A DNA stretch of 64,000 bases. Origin: UKL13-2 sp040006575. Lineage in GTDB: Bacteria > Pseudomonadota > Gammaproteobacteria > Burkholderiales > Usitatibacteraceae. The DNA lies in contig JBDTWS010000001.1 of assembly GCA_040006575.1 (NCBI GenBank), forward strand, positions 1 to 64,000, in the 5' to 3' direction. The translations under genes and the position numbers were made by a program. Of this stretch, positions 46,308 to 55,039 are shown one piece after another. The notes below the pieces were generated by a model. It made no database searches and was not told the origin of the DNA. It saw only the letters and a program-made list of their open reading frames with translations. Position 1 is the stretch's first letter. Each line of letters begins with the position of its first letter.

Positions 46308-46903
46308 CTACTGTCGCGGAGTTTGAGTGTGAAAAACCAGGTTTTTCTTCACCGCCGGCCATTCGCTGGCGATGATGCTGTACACGCAGTATCGCGCAAT
46401 GTGCCGTCTGGCATGATGCGGTGATTTCGCAGGATGCCATCAAGTTTCGCGCCCAGCCGCTCGATGGCGGCGCGCGAGCGCATGTTGAAAAAGTTGGTGC
46501 AGAACTCTACGGCGATCGCATCGCGGTTTTCAAAAGCATGCTGCAGTAACAGCAGCTTGCATTCCGAATTGATGACGGTGCGCTGCGCACTGCCCGCGTA
46601 CCAGGTGTAGCCGATTTCAAGCCTGCGATGTTCCGCGTGAATGAAGCAATAGCGCGTGCAACCGATGATCCTGCCATCGGTCAATCTTCGCACCACGAAC
46701 GGCATCGACTTTCCCGCCGCGCGTTCGGCCAGTGCGGTGTCGATGTAGGCGCGGGTATTTTCCGGCGAGGGCACGCTGGTGAACCACAGCTTCCACAGCT
46801 CGCCGTCAGCGGCGGCATCACGCAAGGCGGCCTCGTGCGAAACGTCCAGCGGAATCAACTCGGCGAACTTGCCGGTCAGCGTGACGGGGGAAATCCAGCT
46901 CAT
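46308..46903 (-). pseudogene. GNAT-family N-acetyltransferase, frameshifted near the 3' end
   Basis: A RimJ/RimL-like acetyltransferase starting MSWISPVTLTGKFAELIPLD at 46903, eight bases after the MoxR stop. FVVRRLTDGRIIGCTRY and IGYTWYAGSAQRTVINSECK mark the acetyl-CoA fold. The uninterrupted frame ends at 46349 with a stray tail (CTASSPANGRR). Adding back one base near 46387-46389 continues the family ending VYSIIASEWPAVKKNL to a TAG at 46308. One base has therefore been lost, either by mutation or by sequencing error. Only the last 25 or so residues are affected, so a partly functional enzyme is possible. It lies between moxR and the VWA gene. Confidence 0.75.
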
Positions 46904-46911
46904 CGCCGTGC

Positions 46912-47754
46912 CTATCGGCTGCGCTTCGACAGGAACAGGAGTTTCTCGAACAGGTGCACATCCTGCTCGTTTTTCAATAGTGCGCCGTAGAGCGGCGGAA
47001 TGAGTTTGGCGCTGTCGCCGGATTTGAGCGCTTCCGGCGGAATATCTTCGGCCACCAGCAACTTGATCCAGTCGAGCAATTCGGAAGTTGATGGTTTCTT
47101 CTTGATGCCGGGCATTTCGCGAATGTCGAAGAAAACTTCCAGCGCCTGCTTCAGGAGATTTTTTTTCAACGACGGGAAATGCACGTCGACGATTTTCTGC
47201 ATCGTGTCCGCATCCGGAAAGCGGATGTAGTGAAAGAAACAGCGGCGCAAGAACGCGTCGGGTAATTCTTTTTCGTTGTTGCTGGTGATGAAGATAATCG
47301 GACGATGCTTCGCAACGATGGTCTCGCGCGTTTCGTAACAATAGAATTCCATGCGGTCGAGTTCACGCAGCAGGTCATTGGGAAACTCGATGTCGGCCTT
47401 GTCGATTTCATCGATGAGCAGCACCACCTGTTCATCGGCGTCGAACGCCTGCCACAGCGTACCCTTGGAAATGTAATTGCGGATGTCCTTTACTTTTTCT
47501 TCACCCAGCTGCGAATCGCGCAGGCGCGAGACGGCGTCGTATTCATACAGTCCCTGTTGCGCCTTGGTGGTGGACTTGATATGCCATTGCAGCAGCTTTT
47601 TTCCCAGCGCCGCGGCCACTTCCTCGGCCAGCATGGTTTTGCCGGTGCCGGGTTCGCCCTTGATCAGGAGGGGCCGCTGCAAGGTGACCGCCGCATTAAC
47701 CGCCAGGGTCAGGTCGTCGGTGGCAATATAGTTTTCGCTGCCGGTAAACTTCAT
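46912..47754 (-). CDS. MoxR-family AAA ATPase
   Basis: 280 aa, a single AAA+ domain. Walker A is KGEPGTGKTMLAEE, Walker B LLIDEIDKAD, sensor 1 IIFITSNNEKELPDAF and the arginine finger region FLRRCFFHYI. MoxR ATPases act with VWA proteins in maturing enzymes or remodelling complexes. It is the first gene of the moxR-GNAT-VWA set. ORFs on the opposite strand here are shadows. A divergent DUF4139 gene starts 90 bp away, so the short gap holds both promoters. Confidence 0.93.
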   Translation of the reverse strand: MKFTGSENYIATDDLTLAVNAAVTLQRPLLIKGEPGTGKTMLAEEVAAALGKKLLQWHIKSTTKAQQGLYEYDAVSRLRDSQLGEEKVKDIRNYISKGTLWQAFDADEQVVLLIDEIDKADIEFPNDLLRELDRMEFYCYETRETIVAKHRPIIFITSNNEKELPDAFLRRCFFHYIRFPDADTMQKIVDVHFPSLKKNLLKQALEVFFDIREMPGIKKKPSTSELLDWIKLLVAEDIPPEALKSGDSAKLIPPLYGALLKNEQDVHLFEKLLFLSKRSR

Positions 47755-47844
47755 TTTTAACCCGAATTCAAATTGAGAACGTTAAATGCTGGACATCAAG
47801 GTAATCACCAAGGCAATTATACGTTTCCAACCAAGGAGTCTTCC

Positions 47845-49395
47845 ATGAAGCGACCTTTACAACTGCGTCTGCCCTCCCTTTCCACCATGGTCTTTTCCAC
47901 CATGTCCATTGCGCTGATCGGTGCGGGTGTTGTCTCGCCTGCGGGGGCGCAGACCAGTGTGACCATCTATTCCAGCGCACAACCCGGCTCGCTCTCCCCG
48001 GCCACGTTCCAGTCCGGCGGTGAAGGCATGGCCGTTCCCGGTTACGCGATGGTCAAGCAGGAACGCGATGTCGTGCTGGGCAAGGGGCGCACGCTGCTGC
48101 GCATTTCGGACGTACCCGCGCTGATCGATCCGACTACCGTGTCTTTCGAGTCACTGCTCGATCCGGTCGCAACGCGCGTGGTCGAGCAGAGTTTCGAATT
48201 CGACCTGACCAACACCAACAAGCTGCTGCAAAAATACCTGGACCGCGAAGTCACGGTAGACCAGTTGCGCGGCCAGACGGTTGAAGCAGTCACCGGGACG
48301 TTGATCGGTACGCAGGGTGGATTGATACTCCGCATGGGGGACGGCTCGATTCGTACGGTCAATTCGTATGCGGGTGTGCGCCTCGCCGGCCTGCCGGGCG
48401 GGCTCATCAGCAAGCCCACGCTGGTGTGGGACATCGCCGCCGAACGCGCGGGCACGCACAAGGCGCGCATGACGTTCCAGACAGCGGGAATCACCTGGTG
48501 GACCGACTACAACCTCACGCTCAGCGAGGCACCGGGCCAGGGCGCCAACGCGTGCAAGGTCGATGTGGGCGCGTGGGTCACGATCATCAACCAGAGCGGC
48601 GCAACGTTTGAGGATGCGAAGCTGAAGCTGGTGGCCGGCGACGTGCAACGTGCGAGACCGCAGCCGCAATATGCGCCTGCTGCGGCGGGACGCATGGACT
48701 ACGCGATGAAAGCCAGGGAAGAAGGATTCGCAGAGAAAGCATTTTTCGAATATCACCTTTACACGCTCGGCCGCCCAGCAACGCTGCGCAACAACTCCAG
48801 CAAGCAAATCGAATTGTTCCCGGTCGCGCGCGATGTGAAATGCGAGAAGTCACTTATGTACTACGGCCAGGCCGGCCAATATTTCGGCGGCTATGGCAGT
48901 CCGATGACTGATCGCAATTTCGGCAACCAGTCGAACAAGAAAGTGGATGTTTACCTGCGCTTCAAGAATCGAGAGGACAACCATATGGGCGTTCCGCTGC
49001 CGGCCGGGAAAGTGCGCGTGGCCAAGCTGGATTCCGCGGACCAGTCACTGGAATTCATTGGCGAAGACCTCATTGATCACACACCGAAAAACGAAACGAT
49101 CCAGATCAAGCTGGGAAGTGCGTTCGATGTCGTCGGCGAAAGGCGGCAGGTGGATTTCCGTCTCGATAACACGGGAAAAGTGATCGAGGAAGACATCGAA
49201 ATCAAGTTGCGCAACCAGAAGGACGAAGCGGTCACGGTGATCGCCAAGGAAAATCTCTATCGCTGGTCAAGCTGGTCGGTGACAAAGAAATCGCAGAATT
49301 TTGAGAAGGTCGATTCGCGCACGATCCACTTTCCGGTGACCATCGCCAAGGGCGGCGAGGCGGTAATTCGCTACACGGTTCGATATACCTGGTAG
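47845..49395 (+). CDS. Exported DUF4139 protein
   Basis: 516 aa. ATG 47845 has AAGGAG six bases upstream and opens a signal peptide ending about SPAGAQ (residue 37). Much of the rest matches DUF4139: YNLTLSE, then CKVDVGAWVTIINQSGATF, then LKLVAGDVQRARP, and a C-terminal beta-rich part (DFRLDNTGKVIEEDIEIKLR) ending IRYTVRYTW. The biochemical role of the family is not established. A near-perfect hairpin follows the stop, and an unknown secreted protein is encoded convergently. Confidence 0.85.
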   Translation: MKRPLQLRLPSLSTMVFSTMSIALIGAGVVSPAGAQTSVTIYSSAQPGSLSPATFQSGGEGMAVPGYAMVKQERDVVLGKGRTLLRISDVPALIDPTTVSFESLLDPVATRVVEQSFEFDLTNTNKLLQKYLDREVTVDQLRGQTVEAVTGTLIGTQGGLILRMGDGSIRTVNSYAGVRLAGLPGGLISKPTLVWDIAAERAGTHKARMTFQTAGITWWTDYNLTLSEAPGQGANACKVDVGAWVTIINQSGATFEDAKLKLVAGDVQRARPQPQYAPAAAGRMDYAMKAREEGFAEKAFFEYHLYTLGRPATLRNNSSKQIELFPVARDVKCEKSLMYYGQAGQYFGGYGSPMTDRNFGNQSNKKVDVYLRFKNREDNHMGVPLPAGKVRVAKLDSADQSLEFIGEDLIDHTPKNETIQIKLGSAFDVVGERRQVDFRLDNTGKVIEEDIEIKLRNQKDEAVTVIAKENLYRWSSWSVTKKSQNFEKVDSRTIHFPVTIAKGGEAVIRYTVRYTW

Positions 49396-49411
49396 CCCGC
49401 GAATTCAGGTC

Positions 49412-49477
49412 AAACTAAAGCACCGGGGCGGTTCTCCAGCCATTTATCGCTGGAGAGCCGCCCCGATGCTTGATGTT
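49412..49477. repeat. Palindromic element, copy D (22-bp stem)
   Basis: AGCACCGGGGCGG and nine further bases pair with an inverse at 49449-49470 across an eight-base loop, with only two mismatches in 22. The left arm shares AGCACCGGGGCGG with copy A. It lies between two convergent genes (DUF4139 and the unknown secreted protein) and may also end both transcripts, although no T tract follows. Confidence 0.7.
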
Positions 49478-49496
49478 GATACGTAAAATTTTCGAA

Positions 49497-50396
49497 TTAT
49501 TGCTTCGGCGCCGGTGCAGCCACGCCGACCGTTTTCAGTTCGCCAATCTCGATGGACGGCAGCGATTGACCCAATCCGCGCGCGACTGAACGCTCGACGA
49601 AGTTGGTGAAAATGGTCGCCAGCTTGTCGACCGGAATGCTCTTCGCCACGTCGAGCGCAGTCGACATCGGGTCATAGATGCGCTGGAATTCGTAGCGCGC
49701 GCTGGATTCCAGCACCTTCATTGTCTTCGCATCGAACACCCATGTTTGTGTGTAGTTATACGGGGCGACGTAGCGCTTGGAAGTTTTGCCCGCTTTGCCA
49801 TCGGGATCAATGGTGTCCTCACCTTCGCTGCCGAGAATGTCGGCACCGGTGTCCTGGTCAGTCAGGGTTGCACTTTCGAGCGGCTGCACGTATACGCCAA
49901 TGCCCTCAAGCTTGCTGCCCATGCCCTTGCGTTCCGAGAACTGGAATTTAGGCGTTACGACTACGATGATGTCCCAGTCCTTGCGCTGCGGATATTTTTC
50001 CAGTGTCTCCATCAGTTTTTTCATGGCGACTTTTTCACGGTCAATCGGATGCACGCCGTCCATTTGCAAAGGGTCCAGCCGCGCGAGGATGCGAGTGCTG
50101 CCCGGATCACGCTGTTCGACGGCCTTGTCCAGTCCCTTCAGGACCGATGAATTGATCGCATCGTTCGGCACCTTGATGACCTGGCGCGAAAAATTATCGA
50201 GGATGTTCGAGCCCACCGACTTTTTCTGCGTGACGTAGGTGAACTGGTCTCCCACTGCCGAGATGAGCATGTAAACCTTGGGCTTGGGTTCGGCAGGTGT
50301 TGGTGAAGAAGCCGCGGCCGGCGCCTGTGCCAGTGATAGCGCACTGGCGGACAGGGATATCAGGGCAGCCAGGATAATCTTGATGGGGTTTTTCAT
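49497..50396 (-). CDS. Hypothetical exported protein
   Basis: I do not recognise this family. It has 299 aa with a clear signal peptide (MKNPIKIILAALISLSASAL to LAQA). The mature part begins with a proline/alanine linker and then KVYMLISAVGDQFTYVTQKK. Internal DWDIIVVVTPKF and YTQTWVFDAKTMKVLESSAR suggest an alpha/beta domain, perhaps a relative of outer-membrane-associated lipoprotein-like folds. It lies alone between palindrome D and a 380-base gap. Confidence 0.7.
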   Translation of the reverse strand: MKNPIKIILAALISLSASALSLAQAPAAASSPTPAEPKPKVYMLISAVGDQFTYVTQKKSVGSNILDNFSRQVIKVPNDAINSSVLKGLDKAVEQRDPGSTRILARLDPLQMDGVHPIDREKVAMKKLMETLEKYPQRKDWDIIVVVTPKFQFSERKGMGSKLEGIGVYVQPLESATLTDQDTGADILGSEGEDTIDPDGKAGKTSKRYVAPYNYTQTWVFDAKTMKVLESSARYEFQRIYDPMSTALDVAKSIPVDKLATIFTNFVERSVARGLGQSLPSIEIGELKTVGVAAPAPKQ

Positions 50397-50780
50397 TGTT
50401 GAACTCCTTGGGGAAAATATTCTGTTCTTGTCATTGCTGGCGGGCGATGCAGTAGTTCCCGCCGGTATTCATTTGTTTTGACTGATTGGCGCAGGTTGGT
50501 GCTGGTCACCTGCAATCGTCAAGTGCAATTCACGCCACACCGCAATTCTGCCCACCCCGCACGCGGGCGGCGACGCGGATGCGACCAGTTGCAGGAATTG
50601 CATCGCGAGCGGAGCGGATCGCCGGATAAACTCAGCGGAAGCGATTCCCGACGTTATTTCAATGTGCCTGCATGTCCTTGGACGCCATTGTCGTCGATAC
50701 AGTATGTCTGCTTGCGTGCCAGTTTGTAACCGGGGAAAGCCCCAGGCTGCTGTTCGGGCATGCCCATCAAAGCGGCTCAA
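50397..50780. other. Intergenic stretch, no gene supported
   Basis: About 380 bases between the unknown exported protein and the LD-carboxypeptidase. A 103-codon minus-strand frame (50469-50780) has no recognisable domain, an arginine/alanine-rich shadow-like composition and no ribosome site. I see no terminator hairpin that I would defend. Confidence 0.4.
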
Positions 50781-51866
50781 TCAGCCGGTGACCCCTGCTT
50801 CAAGCAGGGTGAGCGTATTGTTTACCGTATCGAGTCGCGCGCGAATGCCGACGGGGATGGTGAACTGGTGGGCAATGTGTCCAAAAGAAAACCCGGAGGC
50901 AGCAGGTATCGGCACTTCGCCGAAATGACTGTCGATCACCTCTTCCAGCGTCAGCGACCTGTCCCCAACCGGCGCATCGCCACGTTGGAATACACCCAGC
51001 ATGATGCCGGCAGCACTGCGTAACGGGCGACTCTGTTCAAGTTGGGTCAGCAGGCGGTCGACGCGGTACGGCGCTTCGCCAACTTCCTCCAGGAACAGCA
51101 GCGCTCTGCTGAAATCTGCCGCATACGGAGTACCGATCAATGCAGCCAGTACACTCAGGTTGCCGCCGACGAGCCGGCCCTCGGCAACGCCGGCGTGAAT
51201 GGTACGAAGGCGAAATTGTGATTGCGCCTGCGATTTTTTTTCATTCTCGACCGACATGTCGATGACCATTTCGCGACGCGGATTCATTAGTACTGCCTGC
51301 ATCTGCGTCACCGAATAATCTGTCGGCGACGACCACGCGACCGGCCCGTGAAAAGTGACCAGCCGCGCCTGCCGGTAAAGTGCCAGGTGAAGGGCCGTAA
51401 TATCCGAGTAGCCGATCAAAATCTTCGGATGCGCACGCACCAGGCTGTAGTCAATTTTCGGCAACAGGCTGGTGCAGCCGGAGCCGCCGCGTGCCGTCCA
51501 TATGGCGCGCACGTCGCGATCGCGAAACATGTCATGGAGGTCGGACAAGCGTTGCGCCACGGTGCCCGCGTAACCGCCGTGGGCCGCTCTAATGTTTGCA
51601 CTGAGCTTCACCGCGAATCCCATGGACTCCAGGTTGTTGACGCATTTTTGGATGATGGTGTCATCCACCACGCCGCCGGGCGCGATCAGCCCCACCAGCG
51701 CACGAGACTTGAGCACCGGTGGTTTCAATAATGAAGATGCGGCCGCGCGTAGGCCTCGATCCGCTTGTGGCTTGGCGAGATGCGGCGCTGCCGCCGCTGG
51801 CCTTGTCCCTGTCACCGCTGCGGCCAACAGTGCCGCGACCCGCGTTGCAAATTCACGTCTATCCAT
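50781..51866 (-). CDS. LD-carboxypeptidase (peptidase S66) with Tat-type signal
   Basis: 361 aa, related to LdcA, which removes the terminal D-Ala from L,D-linked tetrapeptides during murein recycling. The nucleophile Ser154 lies in ILIGYSDITALHL, the catalytic Glu in GVAEGRLVGGNLS and the His in SFGHIAHQFT; WTARGGSGCTSLLP is also typical. Unlike classical cytoplasmic LdcA, the protein starts MDRREFATRVAALLAAAVTG, a twin-arginine-like signal, so it is probably periplasmic. It lies next to a TonB receptor gene but is separated from it by a terminator. dacB and a D-Ala-D-Ala dipeptidase gene, also cell-wall peptidases, lie 3-5 kb away. Confidence 0.88.
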   Translation of the reverse strand: MDRREFATRVAALLAAAVTGTRPAAAAPHLAKPQADRGLRAAASSLLKPPVLKSRALVGLIAPGGVVDDTIIQKCVNNLESMGFAVKLSANIRAAHGGYAGTVAQRLSDLHDMFRDRDVRAIWTARGGSGCTSLLPKIDYSLVRAHPKILIGYSDITALHLALYRQARLVTFHGPVAWSSPTDYSVTQMQAVLMNPRREMVIDMSVENEKKSQAQSQFRLRTIHAGVAEGRLVGGNLSVLAALIGTPYAADFSRALLFLEEVGEAPYRVDRLLTQLEQSRPLRSAAGIMLGVFQRGDAPVGDRSLTLEEVIDSHFGEVPIPAASGFSFGHIAHQFTIPVGIRARLDTVNNTLTLLEAGVTG

Positions 51867-51876
51867 TCTCTTTCCG

Positions 51877-51908
51877 AAAAAAAACAGGGGCCAGACTGGC
51901 TGGCCCCT
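51877..51908 (-). terminator. Rho-independent terminator of the TonB receptor gene
   Basis: On the minus strand GGGGCCAG, a five-base loop and CTGGCCCC are followed by TG and eight T. It lies downstream of the receptor stop (51974) and just before the LD-carboxypeptidase start, so the receptor is a single-gene unit. Confidence 0.9.
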
Positions 51909-51973
51909 TTTAACAATTGCAGTGATCAGTCCTGCGCTACGCCGCGTAAAGCTGCGACGCTACAACATTGCGC

Positions 51974-54763
51974 CTAGAACTTGTAAGTCACACCCAGCGT
52001 GTATGCACGGCCGCGCGGATTTCCAACCCGTGCATCCCATGCTGTACCGGCCGCGAAGTCGACGTTGTGGTCGGTGAACGGCGGATCGGTGTTCAGCAGG
52101 TTCTTGATACCGGCGTAGAGCGTCCAGTTCTTGAAGCCCGTGTATTTCGCCGAGACGTTGTACAGGATGTAGGCTTTCACGTCCGGATTGAACTCCGGTG
52201 CATTGGCCACACCGGCAGGAGCTTCATCCTTGTAACCCGCAGTGTAATACTGGATCAGCGTGCCGCTCCAGTCACCCTTCGTATAGGTGAAGGTGGCCGT
52301 ATGCTTCCAGCGCACAAACAGATCCTGCACGTCCCATTTTCCAACCAGTTCGCGATATTGGTCCGTGATAAAGATACGCGACTTGAAGCTGTCGACATAG
52401 GTTCCGTCCAGTGCAAACGTCCACTTGCCTTCAGCAAGCCTGCCGTTAGCATTCACGCCGAGCTCGACACCCTTGGTGATATCGCCGTCGGCATTGACCA
52501 GTCCGCCCTGGATATAGCCGCCGAGTTCATCGAGGCGGCCGTTGGGACCACGTACGAGGTTTTCCGGGAACGTCGTGTAGTTCGCGACGACCTGTTGCGG
52601 TGTCAGCACATAGATGCGGTCCGAGCGTTTGATGCGATAAAAGTCAACTGTGGCGCCGAGCCAATCGGTCGGGGTGACCGCAAAACCCACGCTGTATTGC
52701 TTCGACGTTTCAGGTTTCAGGTTTGGGTTACCGCCGGAACGGCCATTGGGACGGATCGCACAAAACACCGGGTTGCCCGGATTTTGTGGACACAGGATCG
52801 GATCGGAAATATTGCCCGGGATCTGCGATTCGGCTGCAGGACTGTAAATCTGCGTGAAGCTCGGTGCACGGAAACCTTCGCTGTACGTGCCGCGGAACAG
52901 CAACTCCTTGGTCGGGGTGAACTTGAAGCCCGCCTTTGGATTGGTGGTCGTTCCGAAGTCACTGTAGTCGTCGTGACGAATTGCCGCGGACAACTCCAGG
53001 GTTGAAAGGACCGGGATCGCCAATTCGGCATACACGGCCTTGATATCGCGTGTCTGCTTGTTGATGAAAATATCGGTCGGGAACGGTACGTCCTGGATGG
53101 CGGTCGCCGTGGCGCTGTTGGCCAGGAAGTATTCTTCCTTGCGAATGTCGAAGCCCGCAGCACCCGCGAGCGGACCAGCAGGCAACCTGAACAGTTCGCC
53201 CGAGATTGCGCCGTCAAGCGAGGACATCTTGAATTCGCCGCCCTGGATCTTGTCACCATTGGCTTTCGCCGCATCCAGCAATTGCATGGCCGCTGCAGTC
53301 TGCGTCTGGCCGGGCAGGAGCCAGGGATTGATCAGGCCCGTTGCCAATGCAGCATTGAACGGCACCGTCCGGTAGTAACCATCGACCAGGATCGAATCAG
53401 CTTTGCTCTTGGCCGCAACTGCGCCAAGTTTGTAATCCCAGTTGGCCCAGGTACCTTCCAGCCCGGCCAACACGCGATACGAGTCGGCTTTGGTTTCGAT
53501 TTCGCGATTACCGCACGCGATACAACGCCAGCGATAGGCAATGGGCAGGTTTTTATTGAAGGTTGGAATGAATGCGGACAGGTCCTGATAGTACGGGCCG
53601 CCGACCGGGTACGCATTGCCGGCTGCAATGCTGGTGGTGACCTGGCGTTGTTCAAACGTACGGTTCGACTTGATTGTCGATGCCACCACTTCGACGTAGG
53701 CGGTCAACGTCGGCGCCAACTCAAACGTGGCGCGCGATACCAGATTGACACGCTCGAGCGGTTGCAGGATGGCCTGCTCGCGACCGTAGTCATAGGCGCA
53801 ACCACGAGACGATGCGTAGAAAGATGGTCCCAGCACATCGCCACGATATTGCGTCATTCCCGGCACCGAATCACAGGCACCCTGGAAACTCAGCAGGTTG
53901 GCGCGCGTGTAGGTTTGGGTTGCGCCCGGCAGCGTGAAGATGCCGCTGATATTGGGCGAGCCCACGAAAGATGCACCCATTGCCGTCCCCGCGCCGCCGG
54001 TTTGTGAAGCGAAAGGCGTACCGGTGGTGTCCGGTGTCAGGCCGCGACGCGGCTGATTGCCATTGACGAAATCGCGGTCTTTGCCGCGCAGCGCCTCCTG
54101 CTTGTCAAACGTCAAACTTGCCATGACGTTGTAGCGGTCACGCGCCAGGTCGCCCATACCGGCGAGGACAGAGGCGCGATGGATATTGCCGCCGCCATCT
54201 TCAGTCATGTCGGTCGACGCCGTGAGCTGGACGCCGGTGTAATCCTTGGTGAGGATGAAGTTGACGACACCGCCGATGGCATCCGTTCCGTAGATGGCCG
54301 ATGCACCATCTTTCAGCACTTCAACGCGCTGGATGGCCGCTAGCGGAATGGAGTTCAAATCGACAGCCACGCCACGAATACCACTGGCCGACATGCGGCG
54401 ACCGTTCAGCAGTACCAATGTGCTGGCAGAGCCAAGGCCACGAAGATTGGCGCTGGCGGCGCCGAAATTATTGCGGTCTGCAAAGTTGGCGGTGACGCCG
54501 ACATTGGAGGACATGTTGTCGCGACCGTTGCCGTTGGACGAGATGACCGCCAGCAACTGCTCGGCGCTGGTGATGCCGGCCTTGTCGATGTCTTCCTTGG
54601 TGATGATCTGCAGCGGCGACGAACCTTCGTCCTGTACACGCTTGATGCTGCTGCCGGTAATTTCTATTTTTTCAACTTTTTGCGGCGCGGCCGGCTGTTG
54701 TGCAAAAACCGGTCCTGCGATGCAGGCGAGTGACACTATCTGGGCGAGTTTCTTTATTTTCAC
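51974..54763 (-). CDS. TonB-dependent outer-membrane receptor
   Basis: 929 aa. Signal peptide (MKIKKLAQIVSLACIAGPVFA), TonB-box-like segment (KVEKIEITGSSIKR), plug domain (about 50-170, with LLNGRRMSASGIRGVAVDLN and VEVLKDGASAIYGTDAIGG) and a 22-strand-type barrel ending TLGVTYKF with the terminal Phe. Loops carry several Cys pairs (for example CIACGNREIE). The receptor takes up a ligand using TonB energy; the ligand cannot be inferred, as no synthesis, sigma or ABC genes adjoin it. Confidence 0.93.
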   Translation of the reverse strand: MKIKKLAQIVSLACIAGPVFAQQPAAPQKVEKIEITGSSIKRVQDEGSSPLQIITKEDIDKAGITSAEQLLAVISSNGNGRDNMSSNVGVTANFADRNNFGAASANLRGLGSASTLVLLNGRRMSASGIRGVAVDLNSIPLAAIQRVEVLKDGASAIYGTDAIGGVVNFILTKDYTGVQLTASTDMTEDGGGNIHRASVLAGMGDLARDRYNVMASLTFDKQEALRGKDRDFVNGNQPRRGLTPDTTGTPFASQTGGAGTAMGASFVGSPNISGIFTLPGATQTYTRANLLSFQGACDSVPGMTQYRGDVLGPSFYASSRGCAYDYGREQAILQPLERVNLVSRATFELAPTLTAYVEVVASTIKSNRTFEQRQVTTSIAAGNAYPVGGPYYQDLSAFIPTFNKNLPIAYRWRCIACGNREIETKADSYRVLAGLEGTWANWDYKLGAVAAKSKADSILVDGYYRTVPFNAALATGLINPWLLPGQTQTAAAMQLLDAAKANGDKIQGGEFKMSSLDGAISGELFRLPAGPLAGAAGFDIRKEEYFLANSATATAIQDVPFPTDIFINKQTRDIKAVYAELAIPVLSTLELSAAIRHDDYSDFGTTTNPKAGFKFTPTKELLFRGTYSEGFRAPSFTQIYSPAAESQIPGNISDPILCPQNPGNPVFCAIRPNGRSGGNPNLKPETSKQYSVGFAVTPTDWLGATVDFYRIKRSDRIYVLTPQQVVANYTTFPENLVRGPNGRLDELGGYIQGGLVNADGDITKGVELGVNANGRLAEGKWTFALDGTYVDSFKSRIFITDQYRELVGKWDVQDLFVRWKHTATFTYTKGDWSGTLIQYYTAGYKDEAPAGVANAPEFNPDVKAYILYNVSAKYTGFKNWTLYAGIKNLLNTDPPFTDHNVDFAAGTAWDARVGNPRGRAYTLGVTYKF

Positions 54764-55039
54764 GACACATACTCCCTGTGTTGACGTTGATTGATTGCCT
54801 TGATTGTCATTTCACGGGAGCGGTCCAAGCTCATATGCTGTCAGGCCGCATGCGATTAAGCCACGCGAGCATCAAGCAAAAATACCCTCCCCCGAATGTG
54901 CCACCGCCTGAAAACCTGACGAAAGCCCACTAATACCCCTAAACTGCTATACCTACCACTTTGCTACCGCTTTTGCAGAAATGCAATAACCTGATCGGAT
55001 AGTGGGTGTCTTTACAACAAAATTCTTGGCGGCCATCGA
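54764..55039. promoter_or_regulatory. Divergent promoter region between TonB receptor and dacB
   Basis: About 275 non-coding bases between two outward-facing genes, so both promoters should be here. I see no recognisable Fur-box or other operator that I would defend. Confidence 0.35.

Noticed and set aside
50469..50780. 103-codon minus-strand frame
   Set aside because: Shadow-like composition, no domain and no ribosome site.
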